The notes under the pieces were generated by a model. That model was not told the DNA's origin and ran no database searches. It worked only from the letters and a program-made list of their open reading frames with translations. DNA of 53,361 nucleotides from an uncultured Pseudoflavonifractor sp. (GTDB taxonomy: Bacteria > Bacillota > Clostridia > Oscillospirales > Oscillospiraceae): NCBI GenBank assembly GCA_904419835.1, contig CAJFTA010000018.1, forward strand, positions 1 to 53,361, read 5' to 3'. A program made the position numbers and the translations under genes. Positions 24,533-32,984 of this stretch are shown here, piece by piece; the stretch's first letter is position 1; the number at the start of each line of letters is the position of its first letter.

Positions 24533-24562
24533 ATTATATCATGTTTTCACAGCGGGCCTCAA
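24533..24562 (-). promoter_or_regulatory. Promoter of the 211-residue protein gene
   Basis: On the minus strand TTGAGG (24557-24562), an 18-bp spacer and TATAAT (24533-24538), about 56 bp before the start codon. Confidence 0.65.
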
Positions 24563-24606
24563 TAGCCCCGGACCCTTTTCTCTGTCCCAAAGCCGCCCCT
24601 CCGGCG

Positions 24607-24635
24607 TTGACGCTTCCGCTTTTCAAGGGTATAAT
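24607..24635 (+). promoter_or_regulatory. Promoter of the alr-like/dtd/hemZ/mrp operon
   Basis: TTGACG (24607-24612), a 17-bp spacer and TATAAT (24630-24635), 35 bp before the first start codon. Near-consensus sigma-A type. Confidence 0.88.
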
Positions 24636-24670
24636 AAATTGAAATATTGTGTTGGAAAGGCGGCGCAGCC

Positions 24671-25738
24671 ATGAAAGCCCTGATTATAGAGAGACAGGCA
24701 GTCAAGCAGAACATCGCCGTGGTCAAAGCCCGGGCGGGCAGCGCCGCCATCTACGCCGCCCTCACCGGGGACGCGGGGGGCGCGGGCCTGGTGGACATGG
24801 CCAGGCTCCTGCGGGACGAGGGCATCGGCCGCTTTGCCGTGTCCGAGGCGGCGGACGCCGCCGCATTGCGCAAAGCGGGCTTTGTGGACGAGGAAATCCT
24901 CATGCTCCGCTCCACCGCCGACCGGGAGGAGCTGGAGCAGCTGGTGGACGTGAACGCGGTGTGCACCATCGGCTCCATTGACGCAGGTCTGGCCCTCAAC
25001 GGCCTGGCCGAGAGCCGCTCCACCGTGGCCGAGGCCCACATCCAGGTGGACACCGGCCTGGGCTTCGGCGGCTTTTTGTGCGCCGAGCCGGAGAAGGTGC
25101 TCTCCGCCTACCGCAACCTGCCCAACGTGGCCATCTCGGGCATCTACACCCAGCTCCACTCGGTGAAGGCCGACGGGAAGGATGCCGCCGTCCAGATCCA
25201 GGCCTTCCAGAGCCTGCTGGAGGCCATCCGCGCCGCCGGGTTTGAGACGGGCACGGTCCACGCCGCCGGCTCCTTCGCCCTGCTCCACTACGACGACGCC
25301 CTGCTGGACGCGGTGCGGGCCGGGTCGGTGCTGCTGGGCCGGTGCCGCCGCACCAAGGGGGACGGCCTCCAGCGGGTGGGGTACGGCGAGGCCTCCCTGG
25401 AGGAGGTCCGCTGGCTCCCGGCGGGCCACACCGTGGGCGGCGAGCAGCCCGTCACCCTCAGGCGGCCCACCCGGGTGGGGGTGCTGCCGGTGGGGTACCA
25501 GAACGGCTTCGGCGTGGCCCGGGTGCGGGACCCCGGCTTCTGGGCCGCCATCCGCCGGTGGCTGCGGGGCAGGCGCCTCACCGTCCGCATCGGCGGAGAG
25601 AAGGTGAAGGTCATCGGCCGCATCGGCGCCATGGAGACCCTGCTGGACGTGACCGACATGAAGTGCTCCGCCGGGGACCTGGTCCACTTTGACATTGACC
25701 CCATGTACGCCCGGGGTTTTGTCCGGGAGTACCGCTGA
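24671..25738 (+). CDS. Alanine racemase-fold protein lacking catalytic residues
   Basis: A 355-residue two-domain protein like alanine racemase (N-terminal barrel, C-terminal beta domain), with VDTGLGFGGF, GIYTQLHS and LPVGYQNGF. The PLP-lysine motif, normally VVKANAYGHG, aligns with ALTGDAGGAG, so lysine is replaced by threonine. The second catalytic base, the Tyr of SYG just before the GY-DG motif, aligns with TVGGEQ and is also absent. It is therefore probably not a racemase. The ATG at 24671 follows GGAAAGG. It is the first gene of a six-gene plus-strand operon starting 30 bp before dtd. Its true role is unknown. Confidence 0.8.
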   Translation: MKALIIERQAVKQNIAVVKARAGSAAIYAALTGDAGGAGLVDMARLLRDEGIGRFAVSEAADAAALRKAGFVDEEILMLRSTADREELEQLVDVNAVCTIGSIDAGLALNGLAESRSTVAEAHIQVDTGLGFGGFLCAEPEKVLSAYRNLPNVAISGIYTQLHSVKADGKDAAVQIQAFQSLLEAIRAAGFETGTVHAAGSFALLHYDDALLDAVRAGSVLLGRCRRTKGDGLQRVGYGEASLEEVRWLPAGHTVGGEQPVTLRRPTRVGVLPVGYQNGFGVARVRDPGFWAAIRRWLRGRRLTVRIGGEKVKVIGRIGAMETLLDVTDMKCSAGDLVHFDIDPMYARGFVREYR

Positions 25739-25767
25739 TTTTCAGATAAAGAGAGGATTTTGACGGC

Positions 25768-26211
25768 ATGCGCGCGGTTGTCACCAGAGTAAAAAACGCC
25801 TCGGTGGAGATCGAGGGAAGAATCAACGGACAGATTGGCCAGGGCTTCCTGGTGCTGCTGGGGGTGGCCCCGGAGGACACCATGGCCCAGGCCGAGAAGA
25901 TGGCCGACAAGGTGTGCGGCCTGCGGGTCTTTGAGGACGAAAACGGCAAGATGAACCTGAACCTGGCCGCCGTGGGCGGCAGCCTGCTGGTGGTGAGCCA
26001 GTTCACCCTGTACGCCGACACCAAGAGCCGCCGTCCCGGCTTCACCGGTGCGGCCAAGCCCGATGTGGCCATCCCCCTCTATGAGGGCTTTATGGACGCC
26101 TGCCGCGCCCGGGGCTTCCAGGTGGAGCACGGCGAATTTGGGGCGGACATGCAGGTGTTCTCGCAAAATGACGGCCCGGTCACCATTCTTTTCGACACCG
26201 ACCATATGTAA
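25768..26211 (+). CDS. dtd: D-aminoacyl-tRNA deacylase
   Basis: A 147-residue enzyme of standard length that removes D-amino acids (and glycine from tRNA-Ala) from tRNA. Motifs are MRAVVTRVKNASV, the active-site SQFTLYAD, SRRPGFTGAA, and the C-terminal DGPVTI (the family usually has NGPVT, and Asn precedes here as NDGPVT). The ATG at 25768 has GAGAGG upstream. It lies directly after the alanine-racemase-like gene. Cytoplasmic homodimer by family knowledge. Confidence 0.96.
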   Translation: MRAVVTRVKNASVEIEGRINGQIGQGFLVLLGVAPEDTMAQAEKMADKVCGLRVFEDENGKMNLNLAAVGGSLLVVSQFTLYADTKSRRPGFTGAAKPDVAIPLYEGFMDACRARGFQVEHGEFGADMQVFSQNDGPVTILFDTDHM

Positions 26212-26241
26212 CACCCCATGAACGCAAGCGAGGTGCTGAAC

Positions 26242-26847
26242 ATGATTTTCAAGCAGCTTTCCGTGCCCCCCATTGGCACAAACTGTTATATTTTCGGCGA
26301 TGACGCCGCCAAACTTGGCGCCATCGTGGACCCGGGCGGGGATGCCGCCGGGATTCTCGCCGCCGTGGGGGACCTGGGTCTGACGGTGTCCGCCATATTT
26401 TTGACCCACGGCCACTACGACCACGTGGGCGCCCTGCCCGAGCTGCGCAGGGCCCTGCCCGGCGTGCCGGTGTACCTCCACCCGGCGGACAGGGCGATAC
26501 GGGACGGCGCCCTCATCCCCGACCCCGGCCCCACGGAGGACTATGTTGACGGGGACCGCGTCTCGGTGGGCGGGCTGACCGTGGAGGTCCTCCACACCCC
26601 CGGCCACACCCCCGGCGGCGTGAGCCTGAAGGTAGGGGACACCCTCTTCACCGGGGACACCCTGTTCCGGGGCTCCATGGGCCGCACCGACCTGCCCGGC
26701 GGCAGCTACGACCAGCTGATGGACTCCCTCAGGCGGCTTGCCGCCCTGCCGGGGGACTACAAAGTCTGCCCCGGCCACGACGCCCTCTCCACCCTGGAGA
26801 CCGAGCGAAAGAGCAACTACTACATGCGGGAGGCCCTGGGCCAGTGA
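26242..26847 (+). CDS. Metallo-beta-lactamase-fold hydrolase
   Basis: A 201-residue glyoxalase II-like single-domain hydrolase. The metal-binding motif is THGHYDHVG (HxHxDH), then HTPGHTPGG, LFTGDTLF with the metal-bridging Asp, and CPGHD. The substrate may be a thioester but cannot be read from sequence. The start was placed at the ATG at 26242 behind GAGGTG rather than the ATG at 26218, which has no ribosome site. It lies between dtd and hemZ, a common Firmicute order, in the same operon. Confidence 0.93.
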   Translation: MIFKQLSVPPIGTNCYIFGDDAAKLGAIVDPGGDAAGILAAVGDLGLTVSAIFLTHGHYDHVGALPELRRALPGVPVYLHPADRAIRDGALIPDPGPTEDYVDGDRVSVGGLTVEVLHTPGHTPGGVSLKVGDTLFTGDTLFRGSMGRTDLPGGSYDQLMDSLRRLAALPGDYKVCPGHDALSTLETERKSNYYMREALGQ

Positions 26848-26875
26848 CCCCCTCCCGCCGGAAAGGTACGCATCC

Positions 26876-28360
26876 ATGAAACTCTATCTCACCGGCCACG
26901 ATTACAAATACGCCTGCGAGCAGATCATGCTCACCCTCTTCCCCGGCCAGCGGCCCCTCTACCCGGAGGAGCCGGCAGACGAGGGGGAGGACCAGGCCCA
27001 TATCACCCTCTTCCGGGGGGCGCAGTGGGCCACCGGCCGCACCGCCCTCACCTGGGAAGGGAAATCCGCCGTGGGCGCCTGCCGGGTGAAGACCGCGGGC
27101 GTCACCGGCCAGGTGGAGCTGGATCGGGCCTTGCAGAAGGCGCTGAAGCTGTCCTTCTACCGGGCTGCCGTGCAGGTGCTGGGGAAGGAGCCCCCCTGGG
27201 GGGCCCTCACCGGCGTGCGGCCGGTGAAGATCCCCACCAAGGCCCTGCTGCGGGGGGAGACTCCGGCCCGGGCCGAGGCGGTGCTGCGGGACACCTACCG
27301 CGTGACCCCGGTCCGCCGCCGCCTGGCCATGGACTGCGCCCGGGCCAGCCTGGCCGCCCTGAGCAGCCTGAAGGAGGACGAGATCTCCCTCTATGTGGGC
27401 ATTCCCTTCTGCCCCACCCGCTGTGCCTACTGCTCCTTTGTGTCCGCCGACGTGGGCAAGGCCCTCAAGCTGCTGCCCCCCTACCTGGAGGCGCTGTTCC
27501 GGGAGGTGGAGGCCGCCGGGGACCTGCTGGAGCGCCAGGGCCTCCATGTCCGCACGGTGTACATCGGCGGCGGCACTCCCACCACGCTGTCGGCGGAGCA
27601 GCTCGCCGCCCTGATGGGCCACATCCGCGCCCACATCGACCTGTCCCGCTGCACCGAGTACACCGTGGAGGCCGGCCGGCCGGACACCATCACGGCGGAA
27701 AAGCTGGCCGCGCTCAAGGAGAACGGGGCCGACCGGGTGTCGGTGAACCCCCAGTCCATGCGGGATGAGGTGCTGAAGGCCATGGGCCGCTCCCACACGG
27801 CGGCGGACATCCTCCGGGCCTATGAGCTGGTGGAGGCCTCCGGCATCCCCTGCGTGAACATGGACCTCATCGCCGGCCTGCCCGAGGACAGCCGGTTGGG
27901 CTTCCGCTCCACCCTGGACCAGGTGCTCGCCATGGGTCCGGCCAACATCACCGTCCACACCCTGGCCCTGAAGAAGGGCTCCCGGCTCATGACCGAGGGG
28001 GGAAGCCTGCCCACGGCGGAGGATGTGGCTGCCATGCTGGACTACGCCTGGACCACCCTGCGGGGTGCGGGCTACGTGCCCTACTACCTGTACCGGCAGA
28101 AGTACATGTCCGGGTCCTTTGAGAACGTGGGCTGGACCAAGCCCGGGTTTGAGAACCTCTACAACATCTGCATGATGGAGGAGCTGCACACCGTGCTGGC
28201 TCTGGGCGGCGGCGGCGTCACCAAGCTGGTGGACCGGACCGCCGGGCGCATTGAGCGCATCTCCGACCCCAAGTACCCATATGAATATATCAACACCATT
28301 GACAGGATTATTGCCGACAAGGAGAAGCTGGCGGACTTTTACGCCGCCGAAAGGAGGTAG
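26876..28360 (+). CDS. hemZ: HemZ-type radical SAM coproporphyrinogen dehydrogenase
   Basis: A 494-residue protein of the HemZ family, which has an extra N-terminal region of about 165 residues before the radical SAM domain. The cluster motif is CPTRCAYCSF (CxxxCxxC) near residue 180, followed by YIGGGTPTTL and EAGRPDTIT, and the tail with NVGWTKPG. The family is assigned to oxygen-independent conversion of coproporphyrinogen III; no other haem genes are nearby, so another SAM-radical role is possible. The ATG at 26876 follows GAAAGG; the upstream in-frame extension overlaps the hydrolase gene and is rejected. Confidence 0.93.
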   Translation: MKLYLTGHDYKYACEQIMLTLFPGQRPLYPEEPADEGEDQAHITLFRGAQWATGRTALTWEGKSAVGACRVKTAGVTGQVELDRALQKALKLSFYRAAVQVLGKEPPWGALTGVRPVKIPTKALLRGETPARAEAVLRDTYRVTPVRRRLAMDCARASLAALSSLKEDEISLYVGIPFCPTRCAYCSFVSADVGKALKLLPPYLEALFREVEAAGDLLERQGLHVRTVYIGGGTPTTLSAEQLAALMGHIRAHIDLSRCTEYTVEAGRPDTITAEKLAALKENGADRVSVNPQSMRDEVLKAMGRSHTAADILRAYELVEASGIPCVNMDLIAGLPEDSRLGFRSTLDQVLAMGPANITVHTLALKKGSRLMTEGGSLPTAEDVAAMLDYAWTTLRGAGYVPYYLYRQKYMSGSFENVGWTKPGFENLYNICMMEELHTVLALGGGGVTKLVDRTAGRIERISDPKYPYEYINTIDRIIADKEKLADFYAAERR

Positions 28361-28362
28361 CT

Positions 28363-29301
28363 ATGTCCTACTCTCTGCATGAGATCAACGACCGCATCCG
28401 CGCCGACGCCGCCGGGTTCCTGGCCGAGTGCGACGAGAGCTTCCACCGCCGGGTGGTCTCCGCCGCCGACACCATCGCCAAACGGGCCCAGGCGAGCCCC
28501 ATTGTGCTGCTGTCCGGGCCCTCCGGCTCGGGCAAGACCACCACCGCCCTCAAGCTGGAGGAGGAGCTGGAGAAGCGGGGCATCTCCACCCACACCATCT
28601 CCATGGACAACTACTTCAAGACCATGAACCCCCGCACCGCCCCCCGGACGCCGGAGGGGGACATCGACTACGAGTCCCCCAAGTGCCTGGACATGGAGCT
28701 GCTGGGCGAGACCTTCGCCAGGCTGGCCAAAGGGGAGGAGGTCATCATCCCCAAGTTCGAGTTTGCCCGCCAGATGCGCAACGACGCCCGGGGCACCCCT
28801 CTGCGGCTGGAGAAGAACGAGATCGCCATCTTCGAGGGCATCCACGCCCTCAACGACGACATCGCCGGCCGCCACCCCCAGGCCACCAAGCTGTATATCT
28901 CCGCCCGCAGCAACGTGTGCGACGGGGACAGGGTGGTGTTCAAGGGCACCTGGATGCGGCTGACCCGCCGGGCCGTCCGGGACTACAACTTCCGGGGCAC
29001 CGACATCGCCGCCACCCTGGACATGTGGGCCAACGTCCGCCGGGGGGAGAAGCTGTACATCTCCCCCTTCAAGAACAAGGCCGACGTGATCATCGACTCC
29101 TCCCTGCGCTACGAGGTCCCTGTCATGAAGCACTATGCCCTGCCCATGCTCCAGGCCGTACCGGCGGAGAACCAGCGCCGGAGCGAGCTGCTGGACCTGA
29201 TCCACGCCTTCGACGCCTTTGAGGCGGTGGACCCGGCCATGGTGGCCAGGGACTCCCTGCTGCGGGAATTCATCGGCGGCGGCAGCTACAAATACCGCTG
29301 A
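28363..29301 (+). CDS. Uridine kinase-like P-loop nucleoside kinase
   Basis: A 312-residue protein. An N-terminal region of about 45 residues precedes the P-loop SGPSGSGKTTTAL, then MDNYFKTM, DIDYESPKCLDMEL and IFEGIHALND, all typical of the uridine kinase / phosphoribulokinase superfamily. C-terminal NKADVIIDSSLRYE also fits. It is longer than classical Udk (about 210) and matches the longer Clostridial nucleoside kinases. It starts 2 bp after hemZ with AAAGGAGG inside the hemZ end, so it is co-translated. The substrate, uridine or cytidine, is inferred. Confidence 0.92.
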   Translation: MSYSLHEINDRIRADAAGFLAECDESFHRRVVSAADTIAKRAQASPIVLLSGPSGSGKTTTALKLEEELEKRGISTHTISMDNYFKTMNPRTAPRTPEGDIDYESPKCLDMELLGETFARLAKGEEVIIPKFEFARQMRNDARGTPLRLEKNEIAIFEGIHALNDDIAGRHPQATKLYISARSNVCDGDRVVFKGTWMRLTRRAVRDYNFRGTDIAATLDMWANVRRGEKLYISPFKNKADVIIDSSLRYEVPVMKHYALPMLQAVPAENQRRSELLDLIHAFDAFEAVDPAMVARDSLLREFIGGGSYKYR

Positions 29302-29379
29302 GTAACGGCTTTTTTCCGCTGTTTTCTCATACACCAACCGAAACCGTGAAATTTTTTAAGATAAAGGAAGGATTTTTCC

Positions 29380-30201
29380 ATGTCTGAGTGTACGCACGAC
29401 TGCTCCTCCTGCGGCGAGAACTGCGGGGAGCGCACCGCGCCCCAGAGCCTGCTGGCCCCTGCCAACCCCCTGTCCAAGATCGGCAAGGTCATCGCCGTGG
29501 TCAGCGGCAAGGGCGGCGTGGGCAAGAGCCTGGTGACCTCCTCCCTGGCCGTGGCCATGCGCCGCCGGGGCAAGAAGGTGGCCATCCTGGACGCCGACAT
29601 CACCGGGCCCTCCATCCCCACCGCCTTCAACCTCCACGAGCGGGCCACCGGCTCCGACCTGGGCATCAATCCCGCCGTGTCCGAGACCGGCATTGAGGTC
29701 ATGAGCCTGAACCTGCTGGTGGAGCACGAGACCGACCCGGTGGTGTGGCGGGGCCCCGTCATCGCCGGCACCGTCAAGCAGTTCTGGACCGACGTGGTCT
29801 GGGGCGACGTGGACTACATGTTCGTGGACATGCCCCCCGGAACGGGCGACGTGCCCCTGACCGTGTTCCAGTCCCTGCCCGTGGACGGCATCATCGTGGT
29901 CACCTCTCCCCAGGACCTGGTGAGCATGATCGTCACCAAGGCGGTGAAGATGGCCGGCCTGATGGACATCCCCGTCCTGGGCCTGGTGGAGAATTACAGC
30001 TACTTCAAGTGCCCCGACTGCGGCAGGGAGCACGCCGTCTTCGGCGAGAGCCACATCGACCAGGTGGCCGGGGAGCTGGGGCTGAAGGTATTGGCCCGCC
30101 TGCCCATCGACCCCGCCGTGGCCGCCGCCTGTGACAAGGGTGAGATTGAGAAGTTCGAGCCCAACTATCTCATGGGCGTGGCCGAGGCCCTGGACCAGTA
30201 A
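29380..30201 (+). CDS. Mrp/NBP35-type P-loop ATPase, Fe-S cluster carrier
   Basis: A 273-residue protein. The deviant Walker A is SGKGGVGKSLVTSSLA, switch regions are DADITGPS and VDMPPGTGD, and the cluster-binding CPDC motif lies in KCPDCGREHAVFG. The N-terminus has four cysteines in ECTHDCSSCGENC, like the Nbp35 subtype. It probably assembles or transfers Fe-S clusters in the cytoplasm. The ATG at 29380 is preceded by AAGGAAGG. It is the last gene of the operon; a 78-bp gap with an AT-rich stretch precedes it. Confidence 0.94.
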   Translation: MSECTHDCSSCGENCGERTAPQSLLAPANPLSKIGKVIAVVSGKGGVGKSLVTSSLAVAMRRRGKKVAILDADITGPSIPTAFNLHERATGSDLGINPAVSETGIEVMSLNLLVEHETDPVVWRGPVIAGTVKQFWTDVVWGDVDYMFVDMPPGTGDVPLTVFQSLPVDGIIVVTSPQDLVSMIVTKAVKMAGLMDIPVLGLVENYSYFKCPDCGREHAVFGESHIDQVAGELGLKVLARLPIDPAVAAACDKGEIEKFEPNYLMGVAEALDQ

Positions 30202-30252
30202 GTTTTCCACATGAAGCCGCCGGAATGGGGACAAATTCCCCTTCCTCCGGAA

Positions 30253-30301
30253 TCAAAACGCAGAGCGCCCTGCTGTGGTTTCCACAGCAGGGCGCTCTGC
30301 G
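30253..30301 (-). terminator. Perfect 20-bp hairpin between mrp and exoA
   Basis: The arms 30259-30278 and 30282-30301 (beginning CGCAGAGCGCCC) pair perfectly around a TTT loop. On the minus strand it is followed by TTTTGATT, so it most likely terminates exoA; on the plus strand it may also end the mrp operon. Confidence 0.8.
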
Positions 30302-30302
30302 C

Positions 30303-30416
30303 ATTGAAAAACCTCCGTCGAAACGCACCCGCCTGAAGCGGGCAGTGGAGCACGAGGGGGCGGCCGCCCGCAGGCGGCCTGCAATCCCCCTCGAAAAAAG
30401 CTCACGCCTTTTTCGA
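30303..30416 (+). repeat. Possible divergent partial copy of the structured repeat
   Basis: Begins ATTGAAAAACCTCC, like the sequence leading into the copy at 34003. It contains a stem GAGGGGG/CCCCCTC around a GGCCGCC-CGCA-GGCGGCC hairpin, and then CTGCAATCCCCCTCG leading to the hairpin TCGAAAAAAGC/GCCTTTTTCGA (30391-30416, one mismatch). This resembles the 3' half of the family (CTGCATCCCGCTCGAAAAAGG). The 5' half is not recognisable. Confidence 0.4.
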
Positions 30417-30420
30417 AGTC

Positions 30421-31173
30421 TTAGAAGATATCCAGCTCCACCGGGCAGTGGTCGCTGCCCATGATCTCCGGGTGGATGACGCTGTCGTTGATTTTGTCCG
30501 CAATGGACCTTGAGACAAGAAAGTAGTCGATGCGCCACCCCGCGTTCTTCTCCCGGGCGTGGAACATGTAGCTCCACCAGGAGTAGGCCCCGGTTTTGTC
30601 GGGGTACAGGTGGCGGAAGGAGTCCACGAACCCAGCCTCCAACAGCTCCGTCAGCTTGGAGCGCTCCTCGTCGGTAAAGCCCGCGTTGCCCCGGTTGGAC
30701 TTGGCGTTTTTCAGGTCGATCTCCTGGTGGGCCACGTTCAGGTCCCCGCAGTAGATCACCGGCTTTCTGCTGTCCAGCCCCAGCAGGTACTCCCGCAGGG
30801 CGTCCTCCCACTCCATGCGCCAGTCCAGGCGGGTCAGCTCCCGCTGGGCGTTGGGCACGTAGCAGTTGACCAGGTAAAAGTCCTCAAACTCCAGGGTGAT
30901 GGCCCGGCCCTCCCTGTCGTGCTCCTCAGAGCCAATGCCGCAGGTCACGTTCAGGGGCTCCAGCCGGGTGAACACCGCCGTGCCGGAGTAGCCCTTCTTC
31001 TCGGCGCTGTTCCAGTACTGCTGGTAGCCGGGCAGGTCCAGCTCCGCCTGGCCGGGCTGCATCTTGGTCTCCTGAATGGAGAAGATATCCGCGTCCAGGG
31101 CGGAAAAGGCGTCCAGAAAGCCCTTCCCCAGGCAGGCCCGCAGGCCGTTTACATTCCACGATACCAGTTTCAA
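30421..31173 (-). CDS. Exodeoxyribonuclease III (AP endonuclease)
   Basis: A 250-residue Mg-dependent enzyme for base-excision repair (ExoA/XthA family). Motifs are SWNVNGLRACLGKGF, QETKMQPG with the metal Glu, CGDLNVAHQEIDL, NAGFTDEER, GWRIDYFLVS and the catalytic GSDHCPVELD. The length is normal. The start is a TTG at 31173 in TTGA overlapping the stop of the DUF6440 gene, with GGAGG 7 bp upstream, so it is translationally coupled to that gene. Confidence 0.97.
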   Translation of the reverse strand: MKLVSWNVNGLRACLGKGFLDAFSALDADIFSIQETKMQPGQAELDLPGYQQYWNSAEKKGYSGTAVFTRLEPLNVTCGIGSEEHDREGRAITLEFEDFYLVNCYVPNAQRELTRLDWRMEWEDALREYLLGLDSRKPVIYCGDLNVAHQEIDLKNAKSNRGNAGFTDEERSKLTELLEAGFVDSFRHLYPDKTGAYSWWSYMFHAREKNAGWRIDYFLVSRSIADKINDSVIHPEIMGSDHCPVELDIF

Positions 31174-31382
31174 TCCAGGTCCTCCAGAGGCTGCGCGCTG
31201 TCCCAGATCACCGGCCTGCCGTCCCGGTCCAGCAGGGGAGTGAGCCCGCCGCCGTACCCGTTGACCACCTGGAGGTAGAGCACGCCGGTGAGGGTGTCCA
31301 CCAAAATGACCGTCTCCATTGCAAAGCCGCCCGCCGGGGCCTCCCGGCGGATCACCTGAAACCGCTTGTCCGTTTTTGCCAT
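31170..31382 (-). CDS. DUF6440 family small protein
   Basis: A 70-residue protein with the family pattern RFQVIRRE, TVILVDTLTGVLYLQVVNGYGGGLTPLLDRDG (recognised by ILVDxxTGVxYL and GYGGGLTPLLD). It is a probable small beta-rich protein of unknown function. The ATG at 31382 follows GGAGGAA. It sits between a small membrane protein gene (4 bp gap) and exoA (overlap). Confidence 0.85.
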   Translation of the reverse strand: MAKTDKRFQVIRREAPAGGFAMETVILVDTLTGVLYLQVVNGYGGGLTPLLDRDGRPVIWDSAQPLEDLD

Positions 31383-31386
31383 TCTC

Positions 31387-31617
31387 TTATTCCTCCTCGT
31401 CCCCGGTCACGATGGCCCGGAAAAAACGGCCCATCAGGGGCAGATAGGTCAGGCAGAACACCAGCCCTGCCAGCACACCGGCGCTCTTCCGGTGCTTTCG
31501 GGCGGCGCCCAGGCCGATGAGCACACCCAGGGCCCCCAGGCACAGCTTGAGCAGGGCGATGTCGGTCAGGTCCATCTTTTTCAGGTACAGGTTTCCCGCA
31601 GCAATGAGCTTTTTCAT
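31387..31617 (-). CDS. Small two-TM membrane protein
   Basis: A 76-residue protein with an amphipathic N-terminus (MKKLIAAGNLYLKKMDLTD), two hydrophobic segments (IALLKLCLGALGVLIGLGA and SAGVLAGLVFCLTYLPLM) and an acidic end. It belongs to a family often annotated as 'permease of phosphate ABC transporter', a name without good support. The ATG at 31617 follows AAAGGAG. It is first in a three-gene transcript with the DUF6440 gene and exoA. Confidence 0.8.
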   Translation of the reverse strand: MKKLIAAGNLYLKKMDLTDIALLKLCLGALGVLIGLGAARKHRKSAGVLAGLVFCLTYLPLMGRFFRAIVTGDEEE

Positions 31618-31665
31618 GGCTTAGCGCTCCTTTCCTTCCGCCGGGCGGAAGTATATCTGAGCTGT

Positions 31666-31674
31666 ATTATACCA
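31666..31674 (-). promoter_or_regulatory. Extended -10 promoter of the small membrane protein/exoA unit
   Basis: On the minus strand TGGTATAAT (TGn plus consensus TATAAT), about 50 bp before the start codon; the -35 (TTACTG) is weak. Confidence 0.6.
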
Positions 31675-31826
31675 CGGCCATCCGGGCCCAGTAAATCACT
31701 CCCCAGAATTTTTACCCTCTGCTCCGGGAAACGCCCGGCCCACAAGACATTGTTTTTATATAATCTGCACAATTTTTCTCATCTTTAACGGCGGCTGCTT
31801 ATGAAACAATATTTCAGTTTTAGAAA

Positions 31827-31855
31827 TTGACTTTTCAAAAGCCCAAGCGTATTTT
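31827..31855 (+). promoter_or_regulatory. Promoter of the esterase lipoprotein gene
   Basis: TTGACT (31827-31832), a 17-bp spacer and TATTTT (31850-31855). The leader is about 125 nt and contains a GC-rich inverted repeat near 31900-31950. Nothing else is seen in 31675-31826 except AT-rich sequence. Confidence 0.6.
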
Positions 31856-31988
31856 AAATGCAAGAGCGGCAGGTGGGGACGCCCGTTTCCGCCGCAGTAT
31901 GGCCGCCTCCGCCCTCCTGATCCGGGCCCGGCGGGAGGCAGGCGGCAAAGGAATAAAGCATCTGTTCCATTGGGAAGGAGCATATACA

Positions 31989-32966
31989 ATGAAGTTGAAA
32001 TACAATAAAATTTCCGCTCTTCTGCTGGCCGCCGCCCTGCTGGCCGGTACCGCCGGCTGCGCTCAGCAGCCCGCCGAAGGGGCGGGCAGCCCCGCCCCCT
32101 CGGCCCCGGTGAGCCAGTCCGTCCAGCCCTCCGCCAGCGCCCAACCCGAGGAGGAGTACGCCAGCTACTGCCTGGCCCCCACGCTCTACTCCGAAACCTT
32201 GAAGCTGGACTGGAATTATACCATCTACCTGCCCCGGGGCTATGATGACCCGGCCAACGCCGACAAGACCTATCCGGTCATCTACCTGCTCCACGGAGCC
32301 TTCGGCAACCACCGTAACCTGGTGGAGCGCTTCTCCACCCCCGAGATTATGGACAGCCTGATTGAGAGCGGCCAGATGCCCGAGGCCATTGTGGTGTTCC
32401 CCGACGGTTTCAACTCCTACTACATCGACGGACCCGCCCTGGACATGGAGTCCGCCTTCATCAACGACCTGTTCCCCCAGATCGAGTCGCTTTACCGTGC
32501 CGACACCTCCAAGGAGGGCCGGATCATCGGCGGCATCTCCATGGGCGGCTACGGCGCGGCCCGCTTTGCCCTGAAGTATCCCGAGCTCTTCTCCGCCGCC
32601 CTGCTCATCTCTCCCGCCGTGTGGGCCGAGCCCACCAAGGGCAACGACCTGTACGACAACTGGCACGTGTTCCCCGAGGGCGACGCCAACTTCTCCCAGA
32701 GCCTGTGGGAGTCCTTCTATCCCGCCTCCTACCTGGAGGACTACACCGCCAAGAACAGCCCCGTGTCCTTCTACGTCATCAGCGGCGACGCGGACACTAC
32801 CGTGGACATCTCCGAGGTCCAGGGCTTCTATGATCAGCTCCTCACTGCGGCCCCTGACGCCCAGCTCTCCGTGGAGCCCGAGGGCGTCCACGCCTGGACC
32901 TTCTGGGAGCCCGCCACCACCAAGGCCCTTCAGTTTGCCGGATCCGTGCTCCAGGGCCAGGAGTAA
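31989..32966 (+). CDS. Secreted esterase lipoprotein (esterase D / antigen 85-like fold)
   Basis: A 325-residue protein. The signal peptide ends in a lipobox-like LLAGTAGC (Cys 24), followed by a Pro/Ser/Ala-rich spacer and an alpha/beta-hydrolase of the putative esterase family (PF00756). YLPRGYDD and PVIYLLHGAFG are present; the nucleophile is in GGISMGGYGAARFAL (Ser about 184), the acid in SGDADTTVD and the histidine in GVHAWTFW. The ATG at 31989 follows AAGGAG. It is monocistronic and faces outside the cell. The substrate is unknown; feruloyl or acyl esters are possible. Confidence 0.9.
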   Translation: MKLKYNKISALLLAAALLAGTAGCAQQPAEGAGSPAPSAPVSQSVQPSASAQPEEEYASYCLAPTLYSETLKLDWNYTIYLPRGYDDPANADKTYPVIYLLHGAFGNHRNLVERFSTPEIMDSLIESGQMPEAIVVFPDGFNSYYIDGPALDMESAFINDLFPQIESLYRADTSKEGRIIGGISMGGYGAARFALKYPELFSAALLISPAVWAEPTKGNDLYDNWHVFPEGDANFSQSLWESFYPASYLEDYTAKNSPVSFYVISGDADTTVDISEVQGFYDQLLTAAPDAQLSVEPEGVHAWTFWEPATTKALQFAGSVLQGQE

Positions 32967-32984
32967 GCGCCCCCATCGTATACA

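Noticed and set aside
30225..30464. Plus-strand open frame across the mrp-exoA gap
   Set aside because: It is made of hairpin sequence (terminator and repeat) with no ribosome site.
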